This document shows, one piece after another, positions 1 to 6,944 of a stretch of 64,000 nt of DNA. The stretch covers positions 1 through 64,000 of the forward strand of contig CAJXOG010000006.1 in the NCBI GenBank assembly GCA_913057775.1, read 5' to 3'. Made by a program: the position numbers and the translations under genes. Position 1 is the first letter of the stretch, and each line of letters begins with the position of its first letter. This DNA is from an uncultured Fodinibius sp. (GTDB lineage Bacteria > Bacteroidota > Rhodothermia > Balneolales > Balneolaceae). A model generated the notes under the pieces. That model saw nothing but the letters and a program-made list of their open reading frames with translations. It was not told where the DNA came from and did no database searches.

Positions 1-10
1 GTCGTTAGCT
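1..10 (+). other. attC site, 3' tail (truncated by window start)
   Basis: GTTAGCTGTTTAAA at 4-17 is the perfect reverse complement of the 14 bases at 772-785 that open the next attC. In a circularised integron cassette these two segments form the R''/R' stem, so position 4 is read as the crossover end (G^TTAGCT) of the attC preceding this cassette. Only the R' end is inside the window. Confidence 0.7.
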
Positions 11-17
11 GTTTAAA

Positions 18-227
18 CTATTTTTCTTCCTTCAATGAAAAAAGATCATCAACTGAGACATCGAAAAACTTAGCCAATTTTAAAGCTAATTCTACTGACG
101 GGGTAAATTTCTCATTTTCAATAGAATGAATGGTTTGTCTGGCAACTCCAATCTCTTCGGCCAATTTTTTTTGGGTAATATTTAATTTTGCCCTTTCCAC
201 ACGTATAGAATTTTTTACGCTGCCCAT
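18..227 (-). CDS. XRE-family helix-turn-helix regulator (69 aa)
   Basis: Small Cro/CI-type DNA-binding protein consisting of little more than one HTH_3 domain. The recognition-helix region reads QKKLAEEIGVARQTIHSIEN, typical of the YozG-like subgroup that sits beside small membrane proteins. It overlaps the end of its partner's start region (215-227) and is transcribed with it, towards the presumed integrase end. Because it points against normal cassette direction it probably brings its own promoter, somewhere upstream of 688. A role as autorepressor of the pair is inferred from the family and is not visible in the sequence. The stop codon lies at the very edge of the cassette, next to the R' core. 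Confidence 0.8.
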   Translation of the reverse strand: MGSVKNSIRVERAKLNITQKKLAEEIGVARQTIHSIENEKFTPSVELALKLAKFFDVSVDDLFSLKEEK

Positions 228-688
228 AACAAGTCAAATAGAATTAAAAAACCAATAAGGAGAACTGTAACCGAGAACCAGAACTTGTTTTTATTATTCA
301 CAATCCAATCAGCACCGTAATAGTAAATAAAGTTGAATACTAATAGATATACAGTGAGAAATACCAACAGGTCATCAAATATTACCCCGCCACCTCCGCC
401 TAATTCTCTGTAGAATATGATTCCAATAAAAAAATAAGACAAAACATAATGAACGTTGGCTCTGATTTGTCGCACTCTTTCATCTTCGGAAGACTCCTGA
501 CTTGAAATAGCAATTATCAATCCAGCTCCAAATAGGATTTTTGTTGCATGTAACCCATTGAAAACTAAATTGGGTTCTACAAAATGATGAACAAGGGCAT
601 AGCTTATGCAAGCCAAAGAAAGTCCGAGACCAACATATTTAAATTTATGTGAGAATAAATCTTTTTCTTGCAGGGCATCGATCGACAT
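215..688 (-). CDS. Integral membrane protein, five predicted TM segments
   Basis: This 157-residue hydrophobic protein shows about five membrane segments (near residues 16-38, 44-62, 80-98, 103-125 and 134-156). Charged loops include SSQESSEDERVRQIRANV after TM2. I do not recognise a named domain. Its gene overlaps the downstream XRE regulator by 13 bases, so the two are probably translationally coupled. HTH plus small multi-TM protein pairs are common in mobile cassettes, but function is unknown. The pair fills a cassette of about 780 bp in reverse orientation. Confidence 0.7.
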   Translation of the reverse strand: MSIDALQEKDLFSHKFKYVGLGLSLACISYALVHHFVEPNLVFNGLHATKILFGAGLIIAISSQESSEDERVRQIRANVHYVLSYFFIGIIFYRELGGGGGVIFDDLLVFLTVYLLVFNFIYYYGADWIVNNKNKFWFSVTVLLIGFLILFDLLWAA

Positions 689-777
689 AAGAATTAGGTT
701 AGTTAGTGAAATATTATAGACTAATTGTAATGTATAGTTTACTTATAGTCAAATATATGTGTCTAGACTAATTTAAA

Positions 778-800
778 CAGCTAACCCGCGCATTAACTCG
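778..800 (+). other. attC site 1, left arm (interrupted by an IS110-family element)
   Basis: R'' core TAACCCGCGC is at 782-791 and L'' GCGCATTAA at 788-796. The L'' can pair with L' TTATGCGC at 2354-2361, leaving one unpaired T, as expected for the extrahelical base of attC. The arm breaks off after ATTAACTCG (792-800), where the insertion element begins. It resumes with GACATGCCTCGCC at 2269, giving a continuous AACTCGGACA as also seen in attC6 and in the relic at 16.71 kb. Confidence 0.75.
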
Positions 801-819
801 TTTATGCATTAGAAAGGCA

Positions 820-1150
820 ACTCTTACCTCACCTTTTCTATGACCTGCTGGAAAGGCTGGTGGACACCTGCTTTTTATTAATTTTTTACTCTTCTCACCT
901 CCTCATTTACCGTGATGGTAACAGTTCTTCGGTCAATTGGACATTAAATTGTTGTCCAGGCGTTTATCTGAGACTACTTCCCGGGGGAAGCGTCTATGGA
1001 CTTATGTGGCTTAGCAATTTAGGGCCGGGTGGCTAACCGGACGAGAATCTCAGCTCGTTACTGCCGGATTACGAGTTAATTAGAGCCTACCCGCCCAAGC
1101 TCATCACGGGCAAATCGGCGGTCAAAAGAGTTGATTCATAAATAGATACT
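820..1150 (-). ncRNA. Candidate seekRNA/bridge RNA of the IS1111-type element
   Basis: Region downstream of the transposase, where IS1111-group elements encode their guide RNA. Read on the minus strand it contains ATTAACTCGT (complement of 1071-1080), identical to the left flank of the insertion at 792-800 plus one base. It then has GTCCG (complement of 1038-1042), complementary to the rejoined CGGAC of the right flank. Both segments include the CG at the junction. The two guides are separated by a 5-bp hairpin (ACGAG/CTCGT) and enclosed by an interrupted GGCT-TAA/TTAGCC stem. CGTTTAT at 961-967 matches the element's own left end plus the junction CG, a possible donor guide. The RNA ends are not determined. 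Confidence 0.6.
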
Positions 1151-1173
1151 TAAAATTGGTTAGGGTTATAGGG

Positions 1174-2188
1174 CTAGCCATTTTTCCACAGTGCCCACAT
1201 GGCCCCGATGATCTTGCGTTGGGTATTCAGCCGGGCGTTGCGCTTGCTGGCTGACCGGCAGCAACTGGCCCGCCAGAATCGTTTTACCTCATTATCCTCC
1301 GTCGTATTCAGTGCTCCAAGCCACGCTCGGTGGCTCACGGCCTTCAATTCGGAGTATCCGCGCTTGTCCAACCGCTTGGGACCGACCGCCTGCCCTGCTA
1401 GAGCCATAGCTGGTTACCGCCAGCTGACAAAACTTATAGAGCTGGCTCCGCCGGCGGAACCGATGGGGATCTTCAATAAATCCCGAATACAGATGGGACC
1501 CCACCGGACCTACGCCCGGAATCTTTTGAAATTCTCCGATCTCCCAATAGCTGTTCCCTTGCCGGCGGATATCCCTGAATATTTCCAGGGATTGGCTGTG
1601 ATGGTAGCGAATAAATCCAAGCTTTTGTTGGGCCAACCCCTGATGAGCCTCCGAGTCGATCTGCCGGATCCATTGGTCGGCCCGTTTGAAGCTAAACCGA
1701 CTCTGTCCGGTCGGGATACGCACGCCTATGTGTCGCAGCCAGCTGATCAGTCGTTGAATCCCCGAGGCCTTGGCCTGACGTTGTCGCAGAAACATTTTAA
1801 TCCGGGACTTAAAAACGTGCCGGGCTTCCATCGGTTGCCACCAGACCGACTTGTATTCGCCCAACCGCAGCAGCCGCGCCAGCTTGTGGGCATCGGTGCG
1901 GTCATTTTTATTCCCACTTCCGTGAATAAGGGCATTTTCACCGGGATCACAAATAACCAGCTTCCCGACCCACGGAGCCAATGCGTTGGCTATCCATCGG
2001 GCATGGGTACCTTGTTCAAGGATAATATGAAGCTGCCCGCGGGGATAGCTGCGAGCCCAGCTAATGAGCCGGTCGGCCCGGGTCGGAACCTTTTGCTGGC
2101 CAACCGGACTACCTTGCCCGTTAATTGATTGAATGACGGTATTGGTTGCATGAATATCCAAACCTGCGTAGACTGTCGTTGCATTCAT
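1174..2188 (-). pseudogene. IS110-family (DEDD) transposase, frameshifted near the C-terminus
   Basis: The N-terminal frame starts at ATG 2188 and shows the RuvC-like DEDD pattern: GLDIHATN, EQGTHARW, and DRTDAHKLARLL. The Transposase_20 helix-hairpin region reads IPGVGPVGSHLYSGFIEDP. Reading in this frame runs on to 1292 with unrelated sequence. The true C-terminal part (KRLDKRGYSELKAVSHRAW and onwards) is in another frame and ends at 1174. The switch lies near 1380-1405, around the predicted catalytic-serine region (TSYGSS). The total span is one base longer than a multiple of three, so a single-base insertion or sequencing error would explain it. As written, the element is probably not autonomous. 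Confidence 0.8.
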
Positions 2189-2268
2189 AAGAGGACCTCC
2201 TGGTGGGTTGATCGTGGCGGTAAACTGCTATCAATCTACAGGTGTCCTCTTTCTAATGCATAATACCG

Positions 2269-2376
2269 GACATGCCTCGCCAATTCTTGCCCGCCTGCCA
2301 TTTATTAGTTAACCTTCATTTTGTAATTAATTCGACACTCCGGCGCCTGCACCTTATGCGCCATGTCGTTATAGGG
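2269..2376 (+). other. attC site 1, right part
   Basis: Continuation of attC1 after the insertion element: GACATGCCTCGCC, a central spacer, then L' TTATGCGC (2354-2361) and R' GTTATAGGG (2368-2376). The intervening GCACC/CGTCG context recurs in the other attC sites. The first bases of the next cassette (GTTATAGGGC) match the end of the same cassette (GCCCGATAAC, 3328-3337) in reverse complement at 9 of 10 positions. Confidence 0.75.
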
Positions 2377-2412
2377 CTTAATCAATTCTGCGAAAAATTA
2401 AACTAAAATATT

Positions 2413-3264
2413 ATGATGAATTATTTTAAAACATGCGTACTGATATTTGGAGTTATTCTCCTTGTTTCTTGCAGCAAAAATAACACAGAAAATTCAGCGA
2501 ATAGTGAAAACCAGACCCAACAATCCCATGATAAGATTCAAGTGTTGAATTTTGGGACCTTTCATATGGGGTTTACCTCCGATGCCAACAAAACTGAGTT
2601 TGATGAAGAAGACAAAAAGAACCAGGAAAGAGTACATGCTGTCGCAAAAATGCTGTCTGACTTTGATCCAACGGTCCTAATCGTAGAACAGGAGCCAAAG
2701 TATAACCAAAAGATCCAGCAAGAGTACAGTAACTATGTAAGTAATCCCGATACCGTTTTCGAAAACCCCTCCGAGATAGAACTTCTGGCATATGAGCTGG
2801 GAAGACTCAGCGGGACCAAACGAATTTACGGCATTGATCACAAAATGGGGTATAACTATCGAATTGGCTTTGAAATTGATAACGCATTGGACCCTGAATG
2901 GCACGATAAATACTACCAAGATCCCCTATCATTTTATCCTCCCGTAGATGTCAATCGGGATAGCCTAAGCTTACTCAATAAGCTAAAATTGACGAATGAT
3001 AAGCGTTTTTTGGATTTTGTAAAAGCTGTAAACGCAGATATGCTTACCCATGCCGGGACGAAAAATGGCTTTGAGGGGGCCGATGAGGCAGCCAAATACT
3101 ATAAAAGAAATCTTAGAATGTACTCGAATTTAAATCGGATTGAGCTAACAGAAGATGACAGGGTATTTATTTTGATGGGATCAAGCCATACGGCATTTTT
3201 TAGAGATTTTATGGAGGGTGATCCTAAATACGAAATGATCGACACATTTAAATATTTAAAATAA
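2413..3264 (+). CDS. DUF5694 family lipoprotein
   Basis: Secreted lipoprotein of 283 residues with lipobox LLVSCS (Cys20), anchored probably in the periplasm or outer membrane. The mature part begins with a strand and histidine, NFGTFHMG, followed by VLIVEQEP, IYGIDHKMGY and a C-terminal ILMGSSHTAFFRDF. This is the DUF5694 layout, distantly reminiscent of TraB/ChaN-like folds, in which conserved His, Glu and GSxH residues cluster. Catalytic activity has not been established for the family. The gene is the only one in its cassette, forward-oriented, with 37 bp from the attC1 crossover to the start. Two adjacent ATG codons (2413 and 2416) are possible starts. Confidence 0.8.
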   Translation: MMNYFKTCVLIFGVILLVSCSKNNTENSANSENQTQQSHDKIQVLNFGTFHMGFTSDANKTEFDEEDKKNQERVHAVAKMLSDFDPTVLIVEQEPKYNQKIQQEYSNYVSNPDTVFENPSEIELLAYELGRLSGTKRIYGIDHKMGYNYRIGFEIDNALDPEWHDKYYQDPLSFYPPVDVNRDSLSLLNKLKLTNDKRFLDFVKAVNADMLTHAGTKNGFEGADEAAKYYKRNLRMYSNLNRIELTEDDRVFILMGSSHTAFFRDFMEGDPKYEMIDTFKYLK

Positions 3265-3327
3265 TTACTGAGGTAATATTAATCAGATTAGCATAGCTGC
3301 ATTGTCACAAGAAGTCAATTTTTTAAT

Positions 3328-3472
3328 GCCCGATAACCCGCGCGTTTATTAGACTTCAAGCGGACAGGCCTTGCCAATTCTCTGTGGCCCTTGGTTTTAA
3401 AATTCATCTTTCGTTAGTTGCAAAATTAATAGAATTGCGTGTACCGGTTATGCGCCAGAACATTATACCGCT
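3328..3472 (+). other. attC site 2
   Basis: R'' TAACCCGCGC lies at 3334-3343, L' TTATGCGC at 3448-3455, and the R' end ATTATACCGC at 3462-3471. The last of these deviates from the usual GTTRRRY by having A first. The interior has the array-typical order: CAAGCGGACAGGCC, a GC-containing spacer, TTTCGTTAGTTGCAA, then CGTGTACCGG. Length about 140 bp. Confidence 0.75.
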
Positions 3473-3502
3473 TTAAATTAAACTTAAATTCAATACAGAA
3501 TT

Positions 3503-3721
3503 ATGAAAAAGGGAGATTTAAAATTATTTATTGCAATTCTATTCTTCTTACTAGCTATTTATCTTATCCAAACTCCAGTTTACACATCAATTAAAAGCTT
3601 TGTTGTTGATATGGGAGGATCAATTGGGGTAGCTGTAGGAATTGCTATGGGGCTTATTTTCTTAACCTTTATGAGTGGAGCTGTTATTATTAGAATGCTA
3701 GGAAAAGGTAAAACAACCTAA
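3503..3721 (+). CDS. Small membrane protein (72 aa, two TM segments)
   Basis: Two hydrophobic segments, residues about 7-25 and 34-62, separated by a short loop. The second is glycine-rich (GGSIGVAVGIAMGLIFLTF) and the C-terminus is basic (GKGKTT). No family recognised. It is the only gene of a short cassette. The cassette begins TTATACCGCT and ends AGCGGTATAA (3735-3744), a perfect 10-base inverted match. The stop codon is 13 bp before that match, so coding sequence nearly fills the cassette, as is usual for integron cassettes. Confidence 0.65.
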   Translation: MKKGDLKLFIAILFFLLAIYLIQTPVYTSIKSFVVDMGGSIGVAVGIAMGLIFLTFMSGAVIIRMLGKGKTT

Positions 3722-3733
3722 ACATCATTTAGT

Positions 3734-3873
3734 CAGCGGTATAACCCGCGCTTCAAGTGGACACGCCTCGCTCTCCTACGCTTCAAAACCAAAGCTTCGG
3801 TGAGCAGGCCAATGCCACTTTTTGGCTTTTTAGCTTTCCGTTCATTATTTAATAAATCAACATTCATTCGTGC
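3734..3873 (+). other. attC site 3, left part (interrupted by a second IS110-family element)
   Basis: R'' TAACCCGCGC at 3742-3751 is followed by TTCAAGTGGACACGCCTCGC, an internal hairpin-forming GC-rich stretch and CATTCATTCGTGC. The sequence then changes to the second insertion sequence. Comparison with the CGTGCACC of attC6 and the CTGCACCTTATGCG of attC1 indicates that CGTGC was originally joined to ACCTTATGCG, now at 5153. Confidence 0.75.
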
Positions 3874-3891
3874 GCGTATTCTAAGACTAAG

Positions 3892-4907
3892 TCAAGCTAT
3901 TTTTGTAGTCTTGTGCTCATATAATTTCACATAAGGGGTCCCACGATTAATGACAGCAAAGACCCGATAAAGTAGTTTACACACCACGGCATTTTTCACG
4001 CTCTTCGGATGTTTGCCTTCCCCACATTTTTGGTTGTAATAGTCCCTTAGCTCTGGATCATACTGGATGGCCGAATGTACGCCATTGGGCAGCAGTGTCT
4101 TTAGTCGTACACAACGCCATTCGCTGACCCGATCGGGGTTCTTTATTTTGCCGGATTGGTTAGGAAATGGAGCACTGCCCACAAAACAGGCCAGTTGCCG
4201 AGCATTATCAAACCGGGTAAACCCTTCGGTATATACTAGCAGCCATCCGGCAATTACGGGTCCGATACCTGGAATGCTAATTAGCAGCTCGTATTGGCCT
4301 ACGGCATTGTTATAGCGGCGAAGCAAGAGCTTAATCTTCCGATCAACCAACTTCAGTTGCTCGGTCAATTGATCGCGGGAGGCTTGCATCTGATCGTTTA
4401 TTTCGCCCAGATCTGCTACCTCGCTGGTAAGGATATTGGCTTTGATGCCATTGGTTAACCCTGTTCGCATTTTTATTAGCTTCTCCCGCCACAGCAACCA
4501 CCTACGTAGCTCAAGCAACGCTTTTGAAGGAAGTCTGCTAGGCTGCAGGCGATCCCGGAAGCGCCAGACGTATTCTGCAAGACGCTCCGCATCAATAAGG
4601 TCAGATTCCCCCCCCGGCGGATACCTAACGAAAGCTGAACCTGGGCGGCCGAAACCATCACATAACAAATCCCGACCTGCTCTAATATAGTGGCCAACAA
4701 TAATCCATAAGGGCCCGTATGCTCAAAACAAACGATGAGCTCATCCAGGCAGATCTTTTCTCGTTTCCATCGGCCAATCATTTTGTTGATCCCGTTTGGG
4801 GTGTTCCCGGCCTGGTTGGTTGCGATTTCCGTGTTTTGGGCGTCGGTCAGCTGCCAATCTAATCGCTGTTTAGAGATGTCAATACCTATATAATAGCTGG
4901 CTTCCAT
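3892..4907 (-). pseudogene. IS110-family transposase, split at a G8 run
   Basis: The N-terminal frame (start 4907) gives YIGIDISKQRLDW and CFEHTGPYGLLL. The C-terminal frame gives SDLIDAERLAEYVW, completing the DEDD catalytic set. It continues with the Transposase_20 helix-hairpin-helix (SIPGIGPVIAGWLL) and the putative catalytic serine NQSGK. The two frames meet at eight consecutive C on the plus strand (4608-4615, G8 in the gene). The full span is two bases over a multiple of three, so one extra G or a -1 slip would restore a protein of about 338 residues. Slippage, mutation and sequencing error cannot be separated here. Confidence 0.85.
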
Positions 4908-4929
4908 GAGATTTTCTCCTATATTTATA

Positions 4930-5150
4930 AGTGGATAAATGCCGCCCGCTGGATGTGACCAGCCACTATTACCTTTACTGGCTCCCTTGGAGCTTACATT
5001 CTAACTAGTGCCTTCTGGTCTGGAACCCTGCCGGGGACTCATACGCACGCTAGTTCTAAAGCTAGCAACTTATTTAGTTCACCCCGGCAGGTCCAGTAGC
5101 GGTTGATACCACCAACATAATCAGTTATTTAATTGAGAAGTAATCTAAAG
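4930..5150 (-). ncRNA. Candidate IS110 bridge RNA with attC-matching target loop
   Basis: Non-coding region upstream of the transposase. A perfect 10-bp stem (CCTGCCGGGG 5027-5036 with CCCCGGCAGG 5082-5091) encloses a 45-base loop with an internal hairpin GCTAG/CTAGC (5049-5053, 5062-5066). In plus-strand terms the loop has GCACG (5045-5049), the reverse complement of the left flank CGTGC (3869-3873). It also has GCAACTTAT (5065-5073), matching the right flank GCACCTTAT at 8 of 9 positions. Both include the GC core. This is the two-guide geometry described for IS110 bridge RNAs. A second inverted repeat (GCTCCCTTGGAGC, 4981-4993) may belong to the donor part. Confidence 0.6.
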
Positions 5151-5152
5151 GC

Positions 5153-5177
5153 ACCTTATGCGCTGGGCCGTTAGCCA
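5153..5177 (+). other. attC site 3, right end
   Basis: Short right arm left after the insertion: ACCTTATGCGCTGGGCCGTT, with L' TTATGCGC at 5156-5163 and R' GTTAGCC at 5170-5176. The first bases of the following cassette, GTTAGCCATA, match TATTGCTAAC at 11075-11084 (9 of 10 in reverse complement). This suggests that the next 5.9 kb behaves as one cassette. Confidence 0.75.
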
Positions 5178-5269
5178 TAAAGTAAAATTCAGGAAGTCAT
5201 CACTTTTAAAACAATTGACACGTTTCAGTTATATGTTATTCTTGCAATAAATAATACGATAAATTAATA

Positions 5270-5848
5270 ATGAGATACGAGTTTAAAAGATATTTACAAG
5301 AAAATGCAGAGATAACAGAAGAGCAGTTAAAACAGTTGGAGGGAGAAATACAAAAAAGAGTTATCGAAGAGAACAAAATATTATTACATAGCGGAGAAGT
5401 ATGTGAACATTTCTATTATGTAGAAGAAGGCCTGCTTCGATTCTACTCTATTGATGAAAAAGGCAAGGAAAATATTTTGGAATTTGCTCCTGAAAAGTGG
5501 ATTGTTGTCGACAGAGCAAGTTTTTATTTCAATGAGCCTTCCGAATTTTATATTGATGCACTTGAAGAAACCACAGTGGCAGTATTAGATAAAGAGTTCA
5601 TCGATATTGCCTCAGAGATAAGCCCACAGTTTAGAAAATACAATGAGCGTATTCTGCAAAACCATATTCGTCATTTACAAAATAGAATCAATCGGTTAAT
5701 CGGGAAAAGTGCAGAAGAACGATATTTACATTTTATTGAACGATATCAAGATATACCAAACCGGGTACCTCAACGGATGATCGCATCATACTTGGGGATC
5801 ACACCAGAAAGTTTAAGCAGAATTAGAAGAGAGCTATCACATAACTAA
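5270..5848 (+). CDS. Crp/Fnr-family transcriptional regulator
   Basis: Protein of 192 residues with an N-terminal cyclic-nucleotide-binding-like beta-roll (about 25-120; HSGEVCEHFYYVEEGLLRFY) and a C-terminal winged helix (about 150-190; RMIASYLGITPESLSRIRRE). It lacks the Fnr four-cysteine cluster. The PRTSA-type cAMP phosphate pocket is not evident either, so it may respond to redox or another ligand. It is the first gene after attC3 and heads a co-oriented set of quinone/electrophile-detoxification genes, making it the natural candidate to regulate them. This is inference from position. Confidence 0.85.
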   Translation: MRYEFKRYLQENAEITEEQLKQLEGEIQKRVIEENKILLHSGEVCEHFYYVEEGLLRFYSIDEKGKENILEFAPEKWIVVDRASFYFNEPSEFYIDALEETTVAVLDKEFIDIASEISPQFRKYNERILQNHIRHLQNRINRLIGKSAEERYLHFIERYQDIPNRVPQRMIASYLGITPESLSRIRRELSHN

Positions 5849-6028
5849 TCAGATCAACGATTGTTGAAAGAGAGATTTTCTTCCGGATTCAATTCTTAAC
5901 ATACATCAATGCGCTTCAGTAATTAAATTAATACCATCTCTCATGCTGTTATCGAACATGCATTGATGATGTTGACTACAGCGCACTTTCAATTTCAGCA
6001 TATATTTAAATTACGGAGGATTCAAATT

Positions 6029-6934
6029 ATGGAAACCGAAACCTTTCCGGCATTACCATTAGATGAATGGGAGGATACAAAACAAACGCTTCATCTATTT
6101 GTTCAAATCGTGGGCAAAGTTCGGATGGAACTCACTCCACATCAAAACCACTGGTGGAATGTACCGCTTTACGTAAATACACGAGGATTGGGAACAAGGA
6201 CTATACCCCATAAAAATCATCATTTTGAAATCAATTTTGATTTTATTGACCACCTATTAATAGTTACTACGAACCGAGGAGAGGAGAAATCTTTTGGTCT
6301 TCACGATGGATTATCAGTCTCTCAGTTTTATCAAAAACTGTTTGCCATTTTGGATCAATTGGAGATCGACGTGGATATCCTTGCAAAACCGTATGATCAG
6401 CCTTTTGATACTCCTTTCTCTGATGACGAGAAACATGACCGGTACGACAAAGAGTATGTAGAACGATACTGGAGAATTCTCTCACAATTAGATCGCCTGT
6501 TCCAAATTTTCAATCGTAACTATAGGGGCAAGGTCTGTCCTATACAACTATACTGGCATAGTTTTGATTTAGCTGTGACTCGATTTTCCGGAAAAGAAGC
6601 ACCGGCTATGCCAGAAGCAGGCCACGTAGATCAGGAAGCGTATAGTCATGAAGTAATAAGCTTTGGGTTCTGGGCCGGTGATGAAAATATTCCCGATGCG
6701 GCACTCTATTCCTATACCTTTCCGGCTCCTGAAGGGCTGGACAGTACGCCCCTAATACCGGAGGAGGCTTTTTGGACAGAACAACGAGGTAGTCCGATGG
6801 CTCTATTGATGTATAAAGACGTACAAAATGCTGAAGATCCCGAGCAGGCCGTGCTTGACTTTCTAAGGAGTACCTGGAAAGCCGGAGTTGAAAAAGCGGA
6901 ATGGGACACAAGCAATCTTATTAAATCAAAATAG
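6029..6934 (+). CDS. DUF5996 family protein
   Basis: The start is placed at ATG 6029 because GGAGG at 6015-6019 precedes it at good distance. An in-frame ATG at 5963 would add 22 residues without a ribosome-binding site. The 301-residue protein begins FPALPLDEWEDTKQTLHLF and has NHWWNVPLYVNTRGLGT and FEINFDFIDHLL, the characteristic DUF5996 blocks. Later come YWHSFDLAVTRFSGK and EVISFGFWAGDE. The family is of unknown function and often accompanies stress or detoxification genes. It is followed after 10 bp by the dioxygenase gene, so they are probably co-transcribed. Confidence 0.85.
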   Translation: METETFPALPLDEWEDTKQTLHLFVQIVGKVRMELTPHQNHWWNVPLYVNTRGLGTRTIPHKNHHFEINFDFIDHLLIVTTNRGEEKSFGLHDGLSVSQFYQKLFAILDQLEIDVDILAKPYDQPFDTPFSDDEKHDRYDKEYVERYWRILSQLDRLFQIFNRNYRGKVCPIQLYWHSFDLAVTRFSGKEAPAMPEAGHVDQEAYSHEVISFGFWAGDENIPDAALYSYTFPAPEGLDSTPLIPEEAFWTEQRGSPMALLMYKDVQNAEDPEQAVLDFLRSTWKAGVEKAEWDTSNLIKSK

Positions 6935-6944
6935 ACCGATCACA

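Larger units (their letters stand above)
801..2268 (-). mobile_element. IS110-family insertion sequence, IS1111 group, inside attC1
   Basis: The ends carry a 13-bp inverted repeat: ATGCATTAGAAAG at 804-816 and its exact complement at 2249-2261. The repeats lie 3 bp (TTT) and 7 bp (AATACCG) inside the deduced boundaries. Subterminal repeats offset by 3 and 7 bp are the known signature of the IS1111 group. The boundaries were set by joining the attC halves (AACTCG|GACATG). The element encodes one DEDD transposase on the minus strand and has about 340 bp of non-coding sequence downstream of it. IS1111 members that target integron attC sites are known (the IS1111-attC group). Confidence 0.8.
3874..5152 (-). 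mobile_element. IS110-family insertion sequence (IS110 group) inside attC3
   Basis: About 1.28 kb with no obvious terminal inverted repeats. The transposase is on the minus strand and there is about 245 bp of non-coding sequence upstream of it, the position expected for IS110-group bridge RNA. Boundaries are deduced by rejoining attC3 at CGTGC|ACC. A GC dinucleotide is present at both junctions (3872-3873 and 5151-5152) and is the likely core. This element and the one in attC1 are only distantly related, yet both are in attC sites, one in each arm. Confidence 0.75.

Noticed and set aside
1199-2128. 309-codon open frame on the plus strand across the IS1111-type element
   Set aside because: It is antisense to the transposase, which has the DEDD motifs; no plus-strand motif or ribosome-binding site.
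5963-6028. Upstream ATG for the DUF5996 gene
   Set aside because: No ribosome-binding site and the extra 22 residues do not look conserved; GGAGG sits before ATG 6029.
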